Positions 17,608-26,670 of a stretch of DNA of 64,000 bases are shown here, in pieces (positions within the stretch are counted from its first letter, which is position 1; each line of letters starts with the position of its first letter). A model generated the notes under the pieces. That model did not search any database, was not told where the DNA came from, and saw only the letters and a program-made list of their open reading frames with translations. The DNA comes from Maribacter arenosus. GTDB lineage: Bacteria; Bacteroidota; Bacteroidia; Flavobacteriales; Flavobacteriaceae. The stretch spans positions 124,001 to 188,000 of the forward strand of contig NZ_JABTCG010000002.1 in NCBI RefSeq assembly GCF_014610845.1. Direction: 5' to 3'. Both the position numbers and the translations under genes were made by a program.

Positions 17608-18795
17608 CTATCCCGATTTCGGTTTAAACATGGAGACCAAACTTACCAAAATCAGTAAACTACCAAGCGCCAAGCCTTCGAAATAACCCTCAAAAATACC
17701 GAAATGCCACCAAGCCGCCAGACCCCTATAAAAAATCATGGCCTCAGTAAAAACAAAACCTATGAGGTAAAGGATAAACGATGTTTTAGATATTTTAAGT
17801 AATTCAAAATAATCGAGAAACAAGAACAGGCCCAAGGTGACCACACCTAAAAAGGTCAAGTGCAAATACCCTATGGTAAAATCTAAAATTGTCGAGGCTA
17901 ACTTCGCAAAATAGGGCAAACTGGTCAATAATTGCAATCCCATTTTAACGAACAGTAACAAGGTAACTATTTTAAGTATTTGGAGTTGGAATCCAGAAAA
18001 CCCAGAATCATTTATGTGGCGTTTAACGAATTTCATAAGAACAATCAAAGCAAATAGTTGTAGCAGTGCCCCAACACCTCCTAAAAAGTTAAGAAACAAT
18101 GAAGGTCGTATCCATAAGGTAGACAGAAAAAAAGTCATTATAATGCCCCCATTAATACTCAAGAAGAAAAGCTTAAAAATCCTTTTTGGTATGTTGATAT
18201 GATGTTTTTCAAGTACATATAAAAATAGCCCCAGTAGCGCCATAATCATCCAGCCATTATATTGAAAATGCAGGTAGAAATAAATAGCCAATCTATACCA
18301 GATCGATTCCGGACCGAGCATTTTCATTATTGCCCCCAAAACCCAAGGGCCCAGACTTGAAATTACCATATACCACAATGCAGCATTGATGCATTTGTAG
18401 GCATAACTTTTCATGACCCCTGGTTTCGTATATTTTTTGAAAAACCAAAAAAACCAATAGGAGGCAAAAAGGAACAGTGTAGAAAAAATAATAGAAAACA
18501 AGGCATACCCTTGAAAAGGAAATGTCACTAACATGCCTACCAATGATACTTGGGTGAACCAGAATATGCGACGATATTTTAATTCGAGATCCTCTTTCGC
18601 TAAAAACAACTTGTACAATAAAGTGGTCAATCCCATATAGACCCAACCCAATAAGGCTATATGGGAATGCCCATGCACGATGAATTTGTAGTTAATGGGG
18701 ATTTCAAGGGAATGGAAAGACCGCAATAGCACTCCAAGAAATGCGGCCACCACAAAGTAACCTAGTGCTATATTTATATGGGTTTTCAGATTCAT
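17608..18795 (-). CDS. polytopic membrane protein of the nos operon, oxidase subunit I-like
   Basis: A 395-residue protein with about ten to twelve transmembrane helices. Helix 2 carries IVHGHSHIALLGWVYMG and a later helix carries YFYLHFQYNGWMIMALLG. Histidines so placed recall the haem ligands of NorB/CcoN-type haem-copper oxidase subunits, but a complete ligand set was not established. It is the last gene of the nos operon, 35 bases after nosY. It could move electrons or NO/N2O-related ligands; this is inference. Confidence 0.6.
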   Translation of the reverse strand: MNLKTHINIALGYFVVAAFLGVLLRSFHSLEIPINYKFIVHGHSHIALLGWVYMGLTTLLYKLFLAKEDLELKYRRIFWFTQVSLVGMLVTFPFQGYALFSIIFSTLFLFASYWFFWFFKKYTKPGVMKSYAYKCINAALWYMVISSLGPWVLGAIMKMLGPESIWYRLAIYFYLHFQYNGWMIMALLGLFLYVLEKHHINIPKRIFKLFFLSINGGIIMTFFLSTLWIRPSLFLNFLGGVGALLQLFALIVLMKFVKRHINDSGFSGFQLQILKIVTLLLFVKMGLQLLTSLPYFAKLASTILDFTIGYLHLTFLGVVTLGLFLFLDYFELLKISKTSFILYLIGFVFTEAMIFYRGLAAWWHFGIFEGYFEGLALGSLLILVSLVSMFKPKSG

Positions 18796-18830
18796 TTAGC
18801 GCAATAGCTTCCCATTGAAGCGAATTTATT

Positions 18831-19613
18831 CTAAAAATCCTTTCTTTTAGACATATAGGCCAATCGCCATATTGGGAGTATTGTCCATAGCAGCAGCATT
18901 CCAATCGAGATGAACAATCCCATTCTTGTCCCAAAATAGGATTTAAACACAGCACCTGTATATCCCAATAACGCCGATATATCCAATTTTAGTAAAATCA
19001 ATGTACGCGATAGATCAATAGGATTCAAGGTGATAGCCACTAATGAATAGTTATCCAAGGGATACTCTTCAAATAATATTAATGACAATAAAAACAATCC
19101 ATCATAAATGACCGCCAGAAACAACCACAATAAAACGGCATAGCCAAAACCTTTGATTCTATTTTCATTGGCTAAGGCAATGATAAAAGCCAATACCGTG
19201 AAAATCAAGGTTAAAAATGCCCCCGTAATCAGTAGTAATGAAAAATCCCAAATGGCCTCGCTGCGAAAAAGTCCGTAAAGGACAAAGGGAATCCCTAAGC
19301 CCAAGATCAAACTGAGGGTCAAAGAACTTGCCACACCAAAATATTGTCCCAAGAATATTGATGTACGTTTTAAAGGCTGTGCCAAAAGCAATTCAGTAAA
19401 TTCTCTGGAATTGTAAAAATACATGACTCCGAAAATCGTGCTAATCAAGGGTACCAACACAATAATAACATTCATCAGCGTAATTACCGCTTTTGAAAGG
19501 TCGTTGTTCAAGAAGAGGAGCACAAAACCCAATGCCAGGTAAAACAGGAAGTACACGTAACTCCAGCGACTTCGCATTAAATCATAAAAACTGTATTTTA
19601 GTATCTTAAGCAT
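18831..19613 (-). CDS. nosY: nitrous-oxide reductase accessory ABC permease NosY
   Basis: The start ATG at 19613 overlaps the nosF stop by eight bases and gives 260 residues; longer in-frame starts run into nosF. About six hydrophobic helices fill the sequence, with a basic N-terminus (KILKYSFYDLMRSRW) and the conserved FYNSREFTELLLAQPL loop of NosY/ABC-2 permeases. With NosF and NosD it supplies sulphur or copper for assembling the CuZ site of NosZ. Confidence 0.9.
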   Translation of the reverse strand: MLKILKYSFYDLMRSRWSYVYFLFYLALGFVLLFLNNDLSKAVITLMNVIIVLVPLISTIFGVMYFYNSREFTELLLAQPLKRTSIFLGQYFGVASSLTLSLILGLGIPFVLYGLFRSEAIWDFSLLLITGAFLTLIFTVLAFIIALANENRIKGFGYAVLLWLFLAVIYDGLFLLSLILFEEYPLDNYSLVAITLNPIDLSRTLILLKLDISALLGYTGAVFKSYFGTRMGLFISIGMLLLWTILPIWRLAYMSKRKDF

Positions 19614-20316
19614 CCGTCGTATAGGTAGATATCGCCGCAATGGCGTGTTCAAAATCGTTTTGTTCGGTCTTGGCCATTAATTCTTTTATCGTGCCTTTAA
19701 AATATATTTTTCCTTCTAAAAGGTATACGATCCCATCCGCCATTTCTTCAACAAACTGCATAATATGGGTTGTAATCAATATCGTTTTACCGTTGTTCTT
19801 TTCTTTTAAAAGCAACTCCTTTAGTTTAATCAAGGATGCAGGATCCAATCCGGTTGTAGGTTCGTCGAGAATGATCAAGGGGCTATCGAACATAAATGTC
19901 AAAACGATATTGACCTTCTGTTTGGTGCCTCCTGAAAGTGTTCCAAGTTTTTTGTCCAAAAATGGTTCAAGCATAAAAAGTCTGATCAATTCATGCTCGT
20001 TACTAGCCTTTTGGCGAAGGTCTTTAATCATACGTATTAATTCCTTCACTTTTAGATTGCCCGGAAAGTTCGCAATTTGGGGTAAATAATCGATTTCCTG
20101 ACGGTATTTCCAATTGTTCCTTATCGATTTTCCAAGGACCGAAATACTCCCCTTATTGGGCACGACCATTCCCAAAATACTTTTGATCAGTGTTGTTTTT
20201 CCCGAACCATTGGGGCCCAGCACGGCAAAAATACCCCCAGCTTCGATACGAAGATCGAGTTGGGACAGCACTTGGTTCTTGCCAAATTTCTTATGTAGGT
20301 TATCTACTTCTATCAT
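19606..20316 (-). CDS. nosF: nitrous-oxide reductase accessory ATPase NosF
   Basis: A 236-residue ABC ATPase: Walker A GPNGSGKTTLIKSIL, signature LSGGTKQKVNI, Walker B LIILDEPTTGLD and switch ITTHIMQFVEE. Flanked by nosD (4-base overlap) and nosY (8-base overlap), so it energises the NosFY exporter needed for CuZ assembly. The overlaps indicate tight translational coupling. Confidence 0.93.
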   Translation of the reverse strand: MIEVDNLHKKFGKNQVLSQLDLRIEAGGIFAVLGPNGSGKTTLIKSILGMVVPNKGSISVLGKSIRNNWKYRQEIDYLPQIANFPGNLKVKELIRMIKDLRQKASNEHELIRLFMLEPFLDKKLGTLSGGTKQKVNIVLTFMFDSPLIILDEPTTGLDPASLIKLKELLLKEKNNGKTILITTHIMQFVEEMADGIVYLLEGKIYFKGTIKELMAKTEQNDFEHAIAAISTYTTDA

Positions 20317-21563
20317 CTTGTTCTTTTCATTAAGGGCATATCATCCAACAGGTCGTCCGGAGTGAAAACCGGGGAAACCTTCTCGGAAAAATCAATGATA
20401 TCCATAAATAGACTTCTCAATAAAACAATGGTCTCAGGGGTTCGGTTCACTATGTACGAAAACAATTTAACCGGTCGGTAGGGCACATCCCCTATTCCAT
20501 CCTTATCCAAATCATATCCTGTATAATTGCTCCAATAATTCTTTTCGAATTTGTTGTCGTTCAACTTACTATTATATGAAATGTCGAAGGAGTTATAAAG
20601 AAAATTATTATTGATAAAAGAATTGGTATAACAAGCCCCTAAAACTTTTACCGCCCATCCATTGTTCACAAAATTATTGTTTTTATATACAATACGGTTA
20701 GATCCTTCGATATTGATCCCAATGGTGTTTTCCTCAAAGGTATTTCCCACAATCTCGGCATCGTTAATTTCTTTTAGCAACATCCCAAAGGCGGCCGTTC
20801 CCCAATTCTGCCTAAAGGTATTGCCCACCATTTTAATACGCTTTGAAAACATGACTGCAACTCCTGCACCATTGCGTTCGAAGGTATTATTAGTGTATAC
20901 ATCATCGTTTGAAAACATAAAATGCAGGCCATATCTCAGATTATTCGTACTCTCATTATTATTGATGGTAATATGGTCTGAAAACTCCAAATAAATACCA
21001 TCGCGTACGCCCTGTACTATATTATGGTCTACTTCAATATTATGGGAATACCATAATTGGATTCCGTTGCCCGAATTGTATTCGTCCACGGCATCGCCGA
21101 TAATCTTGTTGTGATACACTTTACCATGATTCGATTTTTCTAGATAAATACCGAAAAACAACTTTTCCAAAACCACATTCTGAATGAGGAAATTTTTGCT
21201 TCTAACCACCCGAATGGCTGCATAATCCGAGGTATAACTGGTGCCAACATTGATTATAAAAAGTCCGTCTAACGTAACGTTGTCGGAAACAATACGTATG
21301 ATCTCGCCTTGTTCTTCCCCATCGATTATGGGATAATTTTCGCCCAATAAGGTCAAGGGTTTATCAATAAGAATATTGAATTCCTTGTAGGTTCCTTTTT
21401 TAATGAGCAAGGTATCGTAGTCCGCGGCAAGGACTACGCCCTTGGTTATGGACTTTACCTCGCACGAAGCGCAAACCTCAATGGTTTTGCCCCAAAGTGA
21501 GGTACCCACGAATAACAGTAAAACCCACAATAGCTGAAATCTACCCATTAGCGTATGATCCAA
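20313..21563 (-). CDS. nosD: periplasmic copper/sulphur delivery protein NosD
   Basis: A 416-residue protein with a signal peptide (hydrophobic 9-22) and a right-handed beta-helix of repeated short strands (for example GIYLEKSNHGKVYHNKIIG, GVRDGIYLEFSDHITINNN, NDVYTNNTFERNGAGV). This is the CASH/NosD fold. NosD works with NosFY in maturing the CuZ centre in the periplasm. A gap of 185 bases separates it from nosL, which might hold a secondary promoter. Confidence 0.92.
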   Translation of the reverse strand: MDHTLMGRFQLLWVLLLFVGTSLWGKTIEVCASCEVKSITKGVVLAADYDTLLIKKGTYKEFNILIDKPLTLLGENYPIIDGEEQGEIIRIVSDNVTLDGLFIINVGTSYTSDYAAIRVVRSKNFLIQNVVLEKLFFGIYLEKSNHGKVYHNKIIGDAVDEYNSGNGIQLWYSHNIEVDHNIVQGVRDGIYLEFSDHITINNNESTNNLRYGLHFMFSNDDVYTNNTFERNGAGVAVMFSKRIKMVGNTFRQNWGTAAFGMLLKEINDAEIVGNTFEENTIGINIEGSNRIVYKNNNFVNNGWAVKVLGACYTNSFINNNFLYNSFDISYNSKLNDNKFEKNYWSNYTGYDLDKDGIGDVPYRPVKLFSYIVNRTPETIVLLRSLFMDIIDFSEKVSPVFTPDDLLDDMPLMKRTR

Positions 21564-21748
21564 AATATTAAATTTTCATTCTCAAAGATAAAGTGCTCCT
21601 GCGCTTTCGGAAAACTGAAATTCCGATCTGTAATCTGATTGTTTATCCGACACATTTCCATACTATGGCTTTAATCAATAAAAAATGGTTAACAGAATTA
21701 CGGGGGCATTGAAAGGCCCTATACTATTAACCATTAAAACGATTCCAA

Positions 21749-22186
21749 TTATTGCACTTTGAATCTTGTGAGCAACTCGTCCCAAGAATACAATTCCCCT
21801 TTATTTTCAGCTTCAATCTGCTCCGCCACATCCCTTGAACGAAAAGCCGATAGGTATTCACCCATAGGACTAGGGATTGCCTTGCTAATTAAGAAGGTTG
21901 ATTCTTTGGCATCGATCAATTCACCCGGTGTTAAATAATCATTGACCAAAAAAAGTCCGACGGTGTTAATATCGATATCCTTTAGGTGATTCATCATACA
22001 TTCTACCGCATCAAATTTATAGGCCTTGCCTTTTTTTGTTACTATTTCCGCTGCATGCTGCCGATCAACAATGGTCATGGAGCAAAAATGACAGCCATCA
22101 GAGCCATAATCAATCGGTTTTGGACTAACCTCACAGGAAACCAACAGCAAAATAGCTAAGGTCACAAAAATGAATCTATTTATCAT
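21749..22186 (-). CDS. nosL: copper chaperone lipoprotein NosL
   Basis: A 145-residue lipoprotein (lipobox LLVSC, Cys18). The copper-binding region has CHFCSM (Cys32, Cys35, Met37) and the later DAVECMMNHL. NosL delivers Cu(I) to apo-NosZ at the outer face of the inner membrane. It lies five bases after the upstream membrane-protein gene and is part of the nos operon. Confidence 0.93.
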   Translation of the reverse strand: MINRFIFVTLAILLLVSCEVSPKPIDYGSDGCHFCSMTIVDRQHAAEIVTKKGKAYKFDAVECMMNHLKDIDINTVGLFLVNDYLTPGELIDAKESTFLISKAIPSPMGEYLSAFRSRDVAEQIEAENKGELYSWDELLTRFKVQ

Positions 22187-22191
22187 TTGAC

Positions 22192-22809
22192 TTAATTTAT
22201 AGCTTGCGAAGCTTTTTTGCCCACAAAAAACGCAACGACCGTCAACATCATACCTACGAACATCAAGTAACCACCAGTGTGCGGAAGGGATGTGACATCA
22301 AAATTAAGCATTTTCGCATGACCAAAAAGCGGAGGCTTATAGGACATGGGTGATCCATCCGGATTGGTGAGTTTCATTATGGCATTTGGATCTAGGTTGG
22401 TACCATAATCTACCATCCATGCATTAAAATCGTACATACCCAAGACGCCCAAAACACTCATGAGAACAAACCATCCCAAAAACCATTTGTAACTGACTTT
22501 TCCAAAAAATCCCAAAAGACCGATCAATACGCCCAAGGCTACCATTCCACCTATGACCAACGGAAAGGTGCTAAACTCCCACATATCCTCCGGTTTTGGT
22601 AAATGGCGCATCCCGATATAGTGGTTAAGCCCATCGATATTCTGTATATCGAACTCACTGACTCCCTGGATACCATCGATATGGATATTCATACCCAGTG
22701 GTTCTGGATATTGAGGTGCACCTAACATGATATTCCATAAAGGGAACATATACAATCCTAACAGGAATAATGGGCCAATAATCATTAAAATACTTGCTTT
22801 TTTCATCAT
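22192..22809 (-). CDS. nos-cluster membrane protein of unknown function
   Basis: A 205-residue protein: an N-terminal helix (about 5-27), a periplasmic loop with conserved-looking segments (HIDGIQGVSEFDIQNIDGLN, HYIGMRHLPKP), then three C-terminal helices. His and Met residues in the loop could bind copper. It stands between nosZ and nosL in the same transcript. Proteins like it are typical of clade II nos clusters in Bacteroidota, but no function is known. An alternative start one codon later (22806) is equally possible. Confidence 0.75.
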   Translation of the reverse strand: MMKKASILMIIGPLFLLGLYMFPLWNIMLGAPQYPEPLGMNIHIDGIQGVSEFDIQNIDGLNHYIGMRHLPKPEDMWEFSTFPLVIGGMVALGVLIGLLGFFGKVSYKWFLGWFVLMSVLGVLGMYDFNAWMVDYGTNLDPNAIMKLTNPDGSPMSYKPPLFGHAKMLNFDVTSLPHTGGYLMFVGMMLTVVAFFVGKKASQAIN

Positions 22810-22942
22810 TTATACTTTTTGATGGTTTACAAATCGTGTTTGGCTGTTGAAAGGTTGCTGGGATTTTTGAAAAAAGCGGGCCGGTCAAAGACTCAGCCCG
22901 CTATAATGTGAATTGAAATAAAATAATATATCCAGGTGTAAA

Positions 22943-24901
22943 TTAATCGCCCAAAGACCACGAAAGTTCAATGTTCGAATTTGCAGGTGACACCCTAACA
23001 TAACCCTGCATTTCTTGATGTAAAGCCGAGCAGAAGTCAGTACAATAGAACGGCCATACTCCAGGAGTTTTTGGCTCCCATACCGATGTTTTGGTCTGTC
23101 CTGGCATTATTAATAATTCTGAGGTATTCTGACCTATCATCGCGAACCCGTGGGGTACATCAAAATCTTGCTCATGGTTGGTGATATGGAAATACACCTT
23201 ATCACCCACTTTTACACCTTCAATGTTATCAGGGGTAAAGTGACTCCGTATCATCGACATATAAACATGTACTTCATTTCCTTTTCGCTCTACACGTGTA
23301 TCGTTAGTGCCTAAAGCAGCATATGGGTGCTTATTTTCATCCAATCGGTAGATTTTCTGTGATTTTGGTGCCAACAATTCGGCAGGACAACCCGCCGCAT
23401 AGTGTGGTTCCCCGTGTGTTGGGAAATCGTATAATAGCTCCATTTTTTCACCGGAAATATCATATAATTGTGCCGAGTGTTCCATTTCAGGACCTGTTGG
23501 CAGATACCTGTCTTTGGTAATCTTATTCATGGCTACCACATATTTTCCGAAAGGTTTTCTCGAGTTACCACCAGGGATCATCAAATGACCAACAGAGTAA
23601 TAGGTTGGTTTTCTGTCGATAACTTCCCAGGTACCTACTTTCCATTTAACGACTTCCGAAGAAATAAAGAAGGTTGTATAGGCATTTCCCTTATCATCGA
23701 ATTCTGTATGCAGTGGTCCAAGGCCACCACTCTTGACCTGACCGGCCAAAACATCTTCGAACTTTAAAATTGGGATACCATAGGCTTCACCATCAAACTT
23801 CTCCCCTTCGATTGCGGCCAACATCTTGTCAAAAGAGTGTACGGTAAGATCCGCGGATAGTTTTCCGTTCCCAACGATATACTGCCCTGTGGGATCCACA
23901 TCACAACCATGTGGTGATTTAGGCGTTGGCAAGAAATAAACTGCGCCTGGCACCTGGGTTGGATCTACGGTCAACACCTCTTTTTTCATGGTAGACGTAG
24001 CTGTATGGGTATGCTCGTCATATACATTATGCGCGTAATTGGCAGGCATTTTAGTGCCACCACCATTGTTTACGTATTCCTCTATTTTTTTCCAATTAAT
24101 GGCAGCGATAAAATCCTTATCGTTCTGTGAGGCATTCACCTCTAACAAGGAATTGGCCTCTTCGGTATTATAGGTGGTGAAGAAAAACCATCCGTGCGAT
24201 TTTCCCCTACCGGGATGCGAAAGATCATAATTGAATCCAGGCATCAACAATTGGAATTTAAGATCCATTCGGCCATCTTCAGGATTTACGCTGATAAATG
24301 ACAAAGCGCCCTTGAAATTTCCCTTGTACTCTTTAATAGACATATCCCTTTGTGGAACAGGAACCGCAAAACGGGTACCTGCGACTACGTACTCGGTGTT
24401 TTCAGTGATGAAAGAAGAACTATGGTTACCCGCACTATTGGGCACTTCAATGATTTCTTCAGTCTCAAAAGAAGTAAGGCTTATTCTGGCAATACGCGGG
24501 GTATTGTTTCCGTTTATAAATATCCACCTTCCATCGAGTTCACCACTTGTCTGTGAAATATCGGGGTGGTGGGAATCATCCCAAGGAACAAATCCGAACG
24601 ATGTGTTCAACATAGGCTTGGTTTCTTCCGAATACCCGTATCCCGATGTTGGGAACTGTGAGAATACAGGAATTTCCTTGAACATTCGCCCTGAGGGCAA
24701 TCCGTATACCGTTAAGTTGCCGCTATATCCCCCTGATAGGAAGGCATAGTAGTCATCTTGTTCGCCTGGTGCTACATAAACTTTTTCGGCTGCACTTGAA
24801 GACAACGCCCCATTTGATGAGCTCTTGCCTTGATCGCCACAACTTGCGAAGACCAATGCCAGACCCAATAGGGTTAACATAGAATATTTGATTTTTTTCA
24901 T
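22943..24901 (-). CDS. nosZ: nitrous-oxide reductase, clade II, lipoprotein type
   Basis: A 652-residue enzyme reducing N2O to N2 outside the cytoplasm. Export is by Sec with a lipobox (VFASC, Cys21), not a Tat signal, as in clade II enzymes. The seven-bladed propeller contains CuZ motifs DSHHPDIS, SPHGCDVDPTG, LGPLHTEFDD and GEPHYAAGCP. The C-terminal cupredoxin domain has the CuA set YCTDFCSALHQEM (Cys620, Cys624, His628, Met631). It follows the cytochrome c and FAS1 genes of the same operon, which probably supply electrons and an accessory function. Confidence 0.97.
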   Translation of the reverse strand: MKKIKYSMLTLLGLALVFASCGDQGKSSSNGALSSSAAEKVYVAPGEQDDYYAFLSGGYSGNLTVYGLPSGRMFKEIPVFSQFPTSGYGYSEETKPMLNTSFGFVPWDDSHHPDISQTSGELDGRWIFINGNNTPRIARISLTSFETEEIIEVPNSAGNHSSSFITENTEYVVAGTRFAVPVPQRDMSIKEYKGNFKGALSFISVNPEDGRMDLKFQLLMPGFNYDLSHPGRGKSHGWFFFTTYNTEEANSLLEVNASQNDKDFIAAINWKKIEEYVNNGGGTKMPANYAHNVYDEHTHTATSTMKKEVLTVDPTQVPGAVYFLPTPKSPHGCDVDPTGQYIVGNGKLSADLTVHSFDKMLAAIEGEKFDGEAYGIPILKFEDVLAGQVKSGGLGPLHTEFDDKGNAYTTFFISSEVVKWKVGTWEVIDRKPTYYSVGHLMIPGGNSRKPFGKYVVAMNKITKDRYLPTGPEMEHSAQLYDISGEKMELLYDFPTHGEPHYAAGCPAELLAPKSQKIYRLDENKHPYAALGTNDTRVERKGNEVHVYMSMIRSHFTPDNIEGVKVGDKVYFHITNHEQDFDVPHGFAMIGQNTSELLIMPGQTKTSVWEPKTPGVWPFYCTDFCSALHQEMQGYVRVSPANSNIELSWSLGD

Positions 24902-24932
24902 TGTATGTGTTTTATTATTTATTTGAGTTGAA

Positions 24933-25517
24933 TTATTCTTCCGATGGGGGTAGCATTACCTTATCTACCACATGTACGATACCATTACCTGCTTTTACAC
25001 TTCCAATAATTTTAGCGCCACCGACATAGACATCATCGCCTTTTACTTCAATCATGACATTTTGGTCATTGGCCTGTCCCAATTTCTTGAACTTCATCAA
25101 GAAATCCTTGCTATAATTACCGGCTGTCACATGATACTTGAGAATATTGGCCAATGCGTCCTTATTTTCTGGTTTCAATAAATTCTCCACAGTCCCTTCG
25201 GGTAATGCATCAAAAGCAGCATTTGTAGGGGCGAAAACCATTAATGGACCTGCATTTACCAAGGCGTTCTCCAAATCGGCTGCCTGAACTGCTGCCACCA
25301 ATGTGGTGTGGTCTGGAGAACCTATTGCAATCTGTAGTACATTGGGTGTTGACCCATCATCCTCGATAAAGGCCTGTCCTTGTTCTTTTGCTTCGTCGGT
25401 GGTAGCCTCTGAAGTAGATGAAGTTGTTTCGGTTTTGGCTTCGTTCTTACAACCGATAAAAATCATCAGCATTAAAAACGAACCAAGAAGTAATCTAAAT
25501 TTGGCTGTTGTTTTCAT
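24933..25517 (-). CDS. fasciclin (FAS1) domain lipoprotein
   Basis: A 194-residue protein with a lipobox (FIGC, Cys23), a Thr/Ser/Glu-rich linker and one FAS1 domain: TTLVAAVQAADLENAL, VFAPTNAAFDALP, LKYHVTAGNY and the final GIVHVVDKVMLPP. FAS1 proteins mediate adhesion or protein contacts. This one lies between cytochrome c and nosZ, as in other Bacteroidota nos clusters, so it may scaffold the reductase at the membrane. That role is inferred. Confidence 0.88.
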   Translation of the reverse strand: MKTTAKFRLLLGSFLMLMIFIGCKNEAKTETTSSTSEATTDEAKEQGQAFIEDDGSTPNVLQIAIGSPDHTTLVAAVQAADLENALVNAGPLMVFAPTNAAFDALPEGTVENLLKPENKDALANILKYHVTAGNYSKDFLMKFKKLGQANDQNVMIEVKGDDVYVGGAKIIGSVKAGNGIVHVVDKVMLPPSEE

Positions 25518-25528
25518 ATAAATTAGGT

Positions 25529-26035
25529 TTATAATGTTCTAAAGTATTCAAGAACCGCACGTGCCTGTTCTTCTGTCAAGCCTTGATTGGCCATAGGTGA
25601 ACCATTGAATTCAATTAACAACTCCTTGGCTAGTGGATCTTCCTTAACCATTTGTTCCGGGTTGAGGATCATATTCATCACCCATTCAGGTGTTCTTCTT
25701 TCCAATACACCGTTTGGAGCTGGTCCAATGAATTTCTTTCCAATTCTATGGCATGCCAAACACATTTGGTCATATACCTCCTTGCCTTTGGCCGCCATGG
25801 CATCATCAATTGCTTCATCTAAGGTCAAGGATTTTATAGGGCCTACACCTTTGGTGGTCAAATCGACACGTTCAGAAGCTTTGTCACCTGAAACCGCTGG
25901 GGTTTCAACTGCCTTTTCTGTAGTTGTCTTTTGTTGCTTTACACTAAAACCTTCTTTCTTCTTTTCTTCTTTGCCGCCACAACTAAGCATTAGTAATGAT
26001 AAAAGAAGGATTGTACTTTTAAATGGTATTTTCAT
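25529..26035 (-). CDS. class I cytochrome c lipoprotein, probable NosZ electron donor
   Basis: A 168-residue lipoprotein (lipobox MLSC, Cys19), a long charged linker, then a c-type haem domain: CLACH (Cys92, Cys95, His96) and a distal Met148 in GSPMANQG. It is first in the nos operon and probably passes electrons to CuA of NosZ. Transcription likely starts from the Crp/Fnr-type promoter just upstream. Confidence 0.9.
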   Translation of the reverse strand: MKIPFKSTILLLSLLMLSCGGKEEKKKEGFSVKQQKTTTEKAVETPAVSGDKASERVDLTTKGVGPIKSLTLDEAIDDAMAAKGKEVYDQMCLACHRIGKKFIGPAPNGVLERRTPEWVMNMILNPEQMVKEDPLAKELLIEFNGSPMANQGLTEEQARAVLEYFRTL

Positions 26036-26061
26036 TGTTTTCGATTTGTTAAATTAAACGG

Positions 26062-26104
26062 TAAAAATATATAGTCAAAGATACCCAAAAAATGACATTT
26101 GTCA
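26062..26104 (-). promoter_or_regulatory. Crp/Fnr-type promoter of the nos operon
   Basis: Palindrome TGAC-ATTT-GTCA (26093-26104), then, 23 bases further on the minus strand, a -7 box TATTTTTA (26062-26069). The predicted start is about 20 bases before the cytochrome c gene. On the plus strand the same spacing lands on AATATTTG (26128-26135), so the site may also serve the divergent rrf2 gene. Confidence 0.7.
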
Positions 26105-26109
26105 TATTT

Positions 26110-26125
26110 CGGATAAAAATATCTT
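26110..26125. promoter_or_regulatory. Rrf2-type operator between nos operon and rrf2
   Basis: CGGATA-AAAA-TATCTT (26110-26125): a half-palindrome with the same CGGATA half-site and 4-base spacer as the operator in front of the first rrf2 gene (11272-11289). It lies six bases from the Crp/Fnr-type palindrome, so two NO/O2-linked regulators may act together here. Confidence 0.45.
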
Positions 26126-26159
26126 TTAATATTTGTCAACATAAAATACGACATGCTTA

Positions 26160-26591
26160 ATGTTTTCCAATTCATCTAAATATGCACTAAAGGCAGTACT
26201 TTATTTGGCCGTAAATGCCAGTGAATCAAACAAGATTATGGCCAAGAATATCAGTGAACCGATAAATGTTCCCCAAGCCTATATCTCCAAATTGCTTCAA
26301 GATCTTTCGAGGCATGATATCGTATCTTCCGTTCGTGGGCCTAATGGTGGTTTTTATTTGAATGAACAAAATCTGAAAACGCCACTCATCACTATTGTGA
26401 ATGTCATCGATGGTGAAAATAGATTGAACTCTTGTTTACTCAGTATTCAAAACTGTAATAACGATAAACCATGTCCATTACATCATTTTGCAGCCTCTTA
26501 TAGGACCCATCTTCTTGAAAATCTGGAAAACAACACCATAAATGATATGGTAAAGGGGATAAAGGCCAAAACATCATTTTTACCCCTTTAA
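26160..26591 (+). CDS. Rrf2 family regulator (second copy)
   Basis: A 143-residue protein: the winged helix begins FSNSSKYALKAVLYLAV, the recognition part is VPQAYISKLLQDLSRHD, and the cysteine loop is SCLLSIQNCNNDKPCPLHH. It is a paralogue of the 11.3-kb gene. It is divergent from the nos operon and shares a 124-base control region that holds one Crp/Fnr-type and one Rrf2-type palindrome. It therefore probably regulates itself and nos genes in response to NO or Fe-S status. Confidence 0.85.
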   Translation: MFSNSSKYALKAVLYLAVNASESNKIMAKNISEPINVPQAYISKLLQDLSRHDIVSSVRGPNGGFYLNEQNLKTPLITIVNVIDGENRLNSCLLSIQNCNNDKPCPLHHFAASYRTHLLENLENNTINDMVKGIKAKTSFLPL

Positions 26592-26670
26592 GTTAAGCAT
26601 TTATTCTTGCTCGAGAAAAGCAAAAGGTGTAACTTTCTATTCATTTAATACACCAAAAAACTTCAAAATC

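Noticed and set aside
24231-24749. 172-residue plus-strand frame opposite nosZ
   Set aside because: Shadow of the NosZ propeller coding sequence, no motif or promoter of its own.
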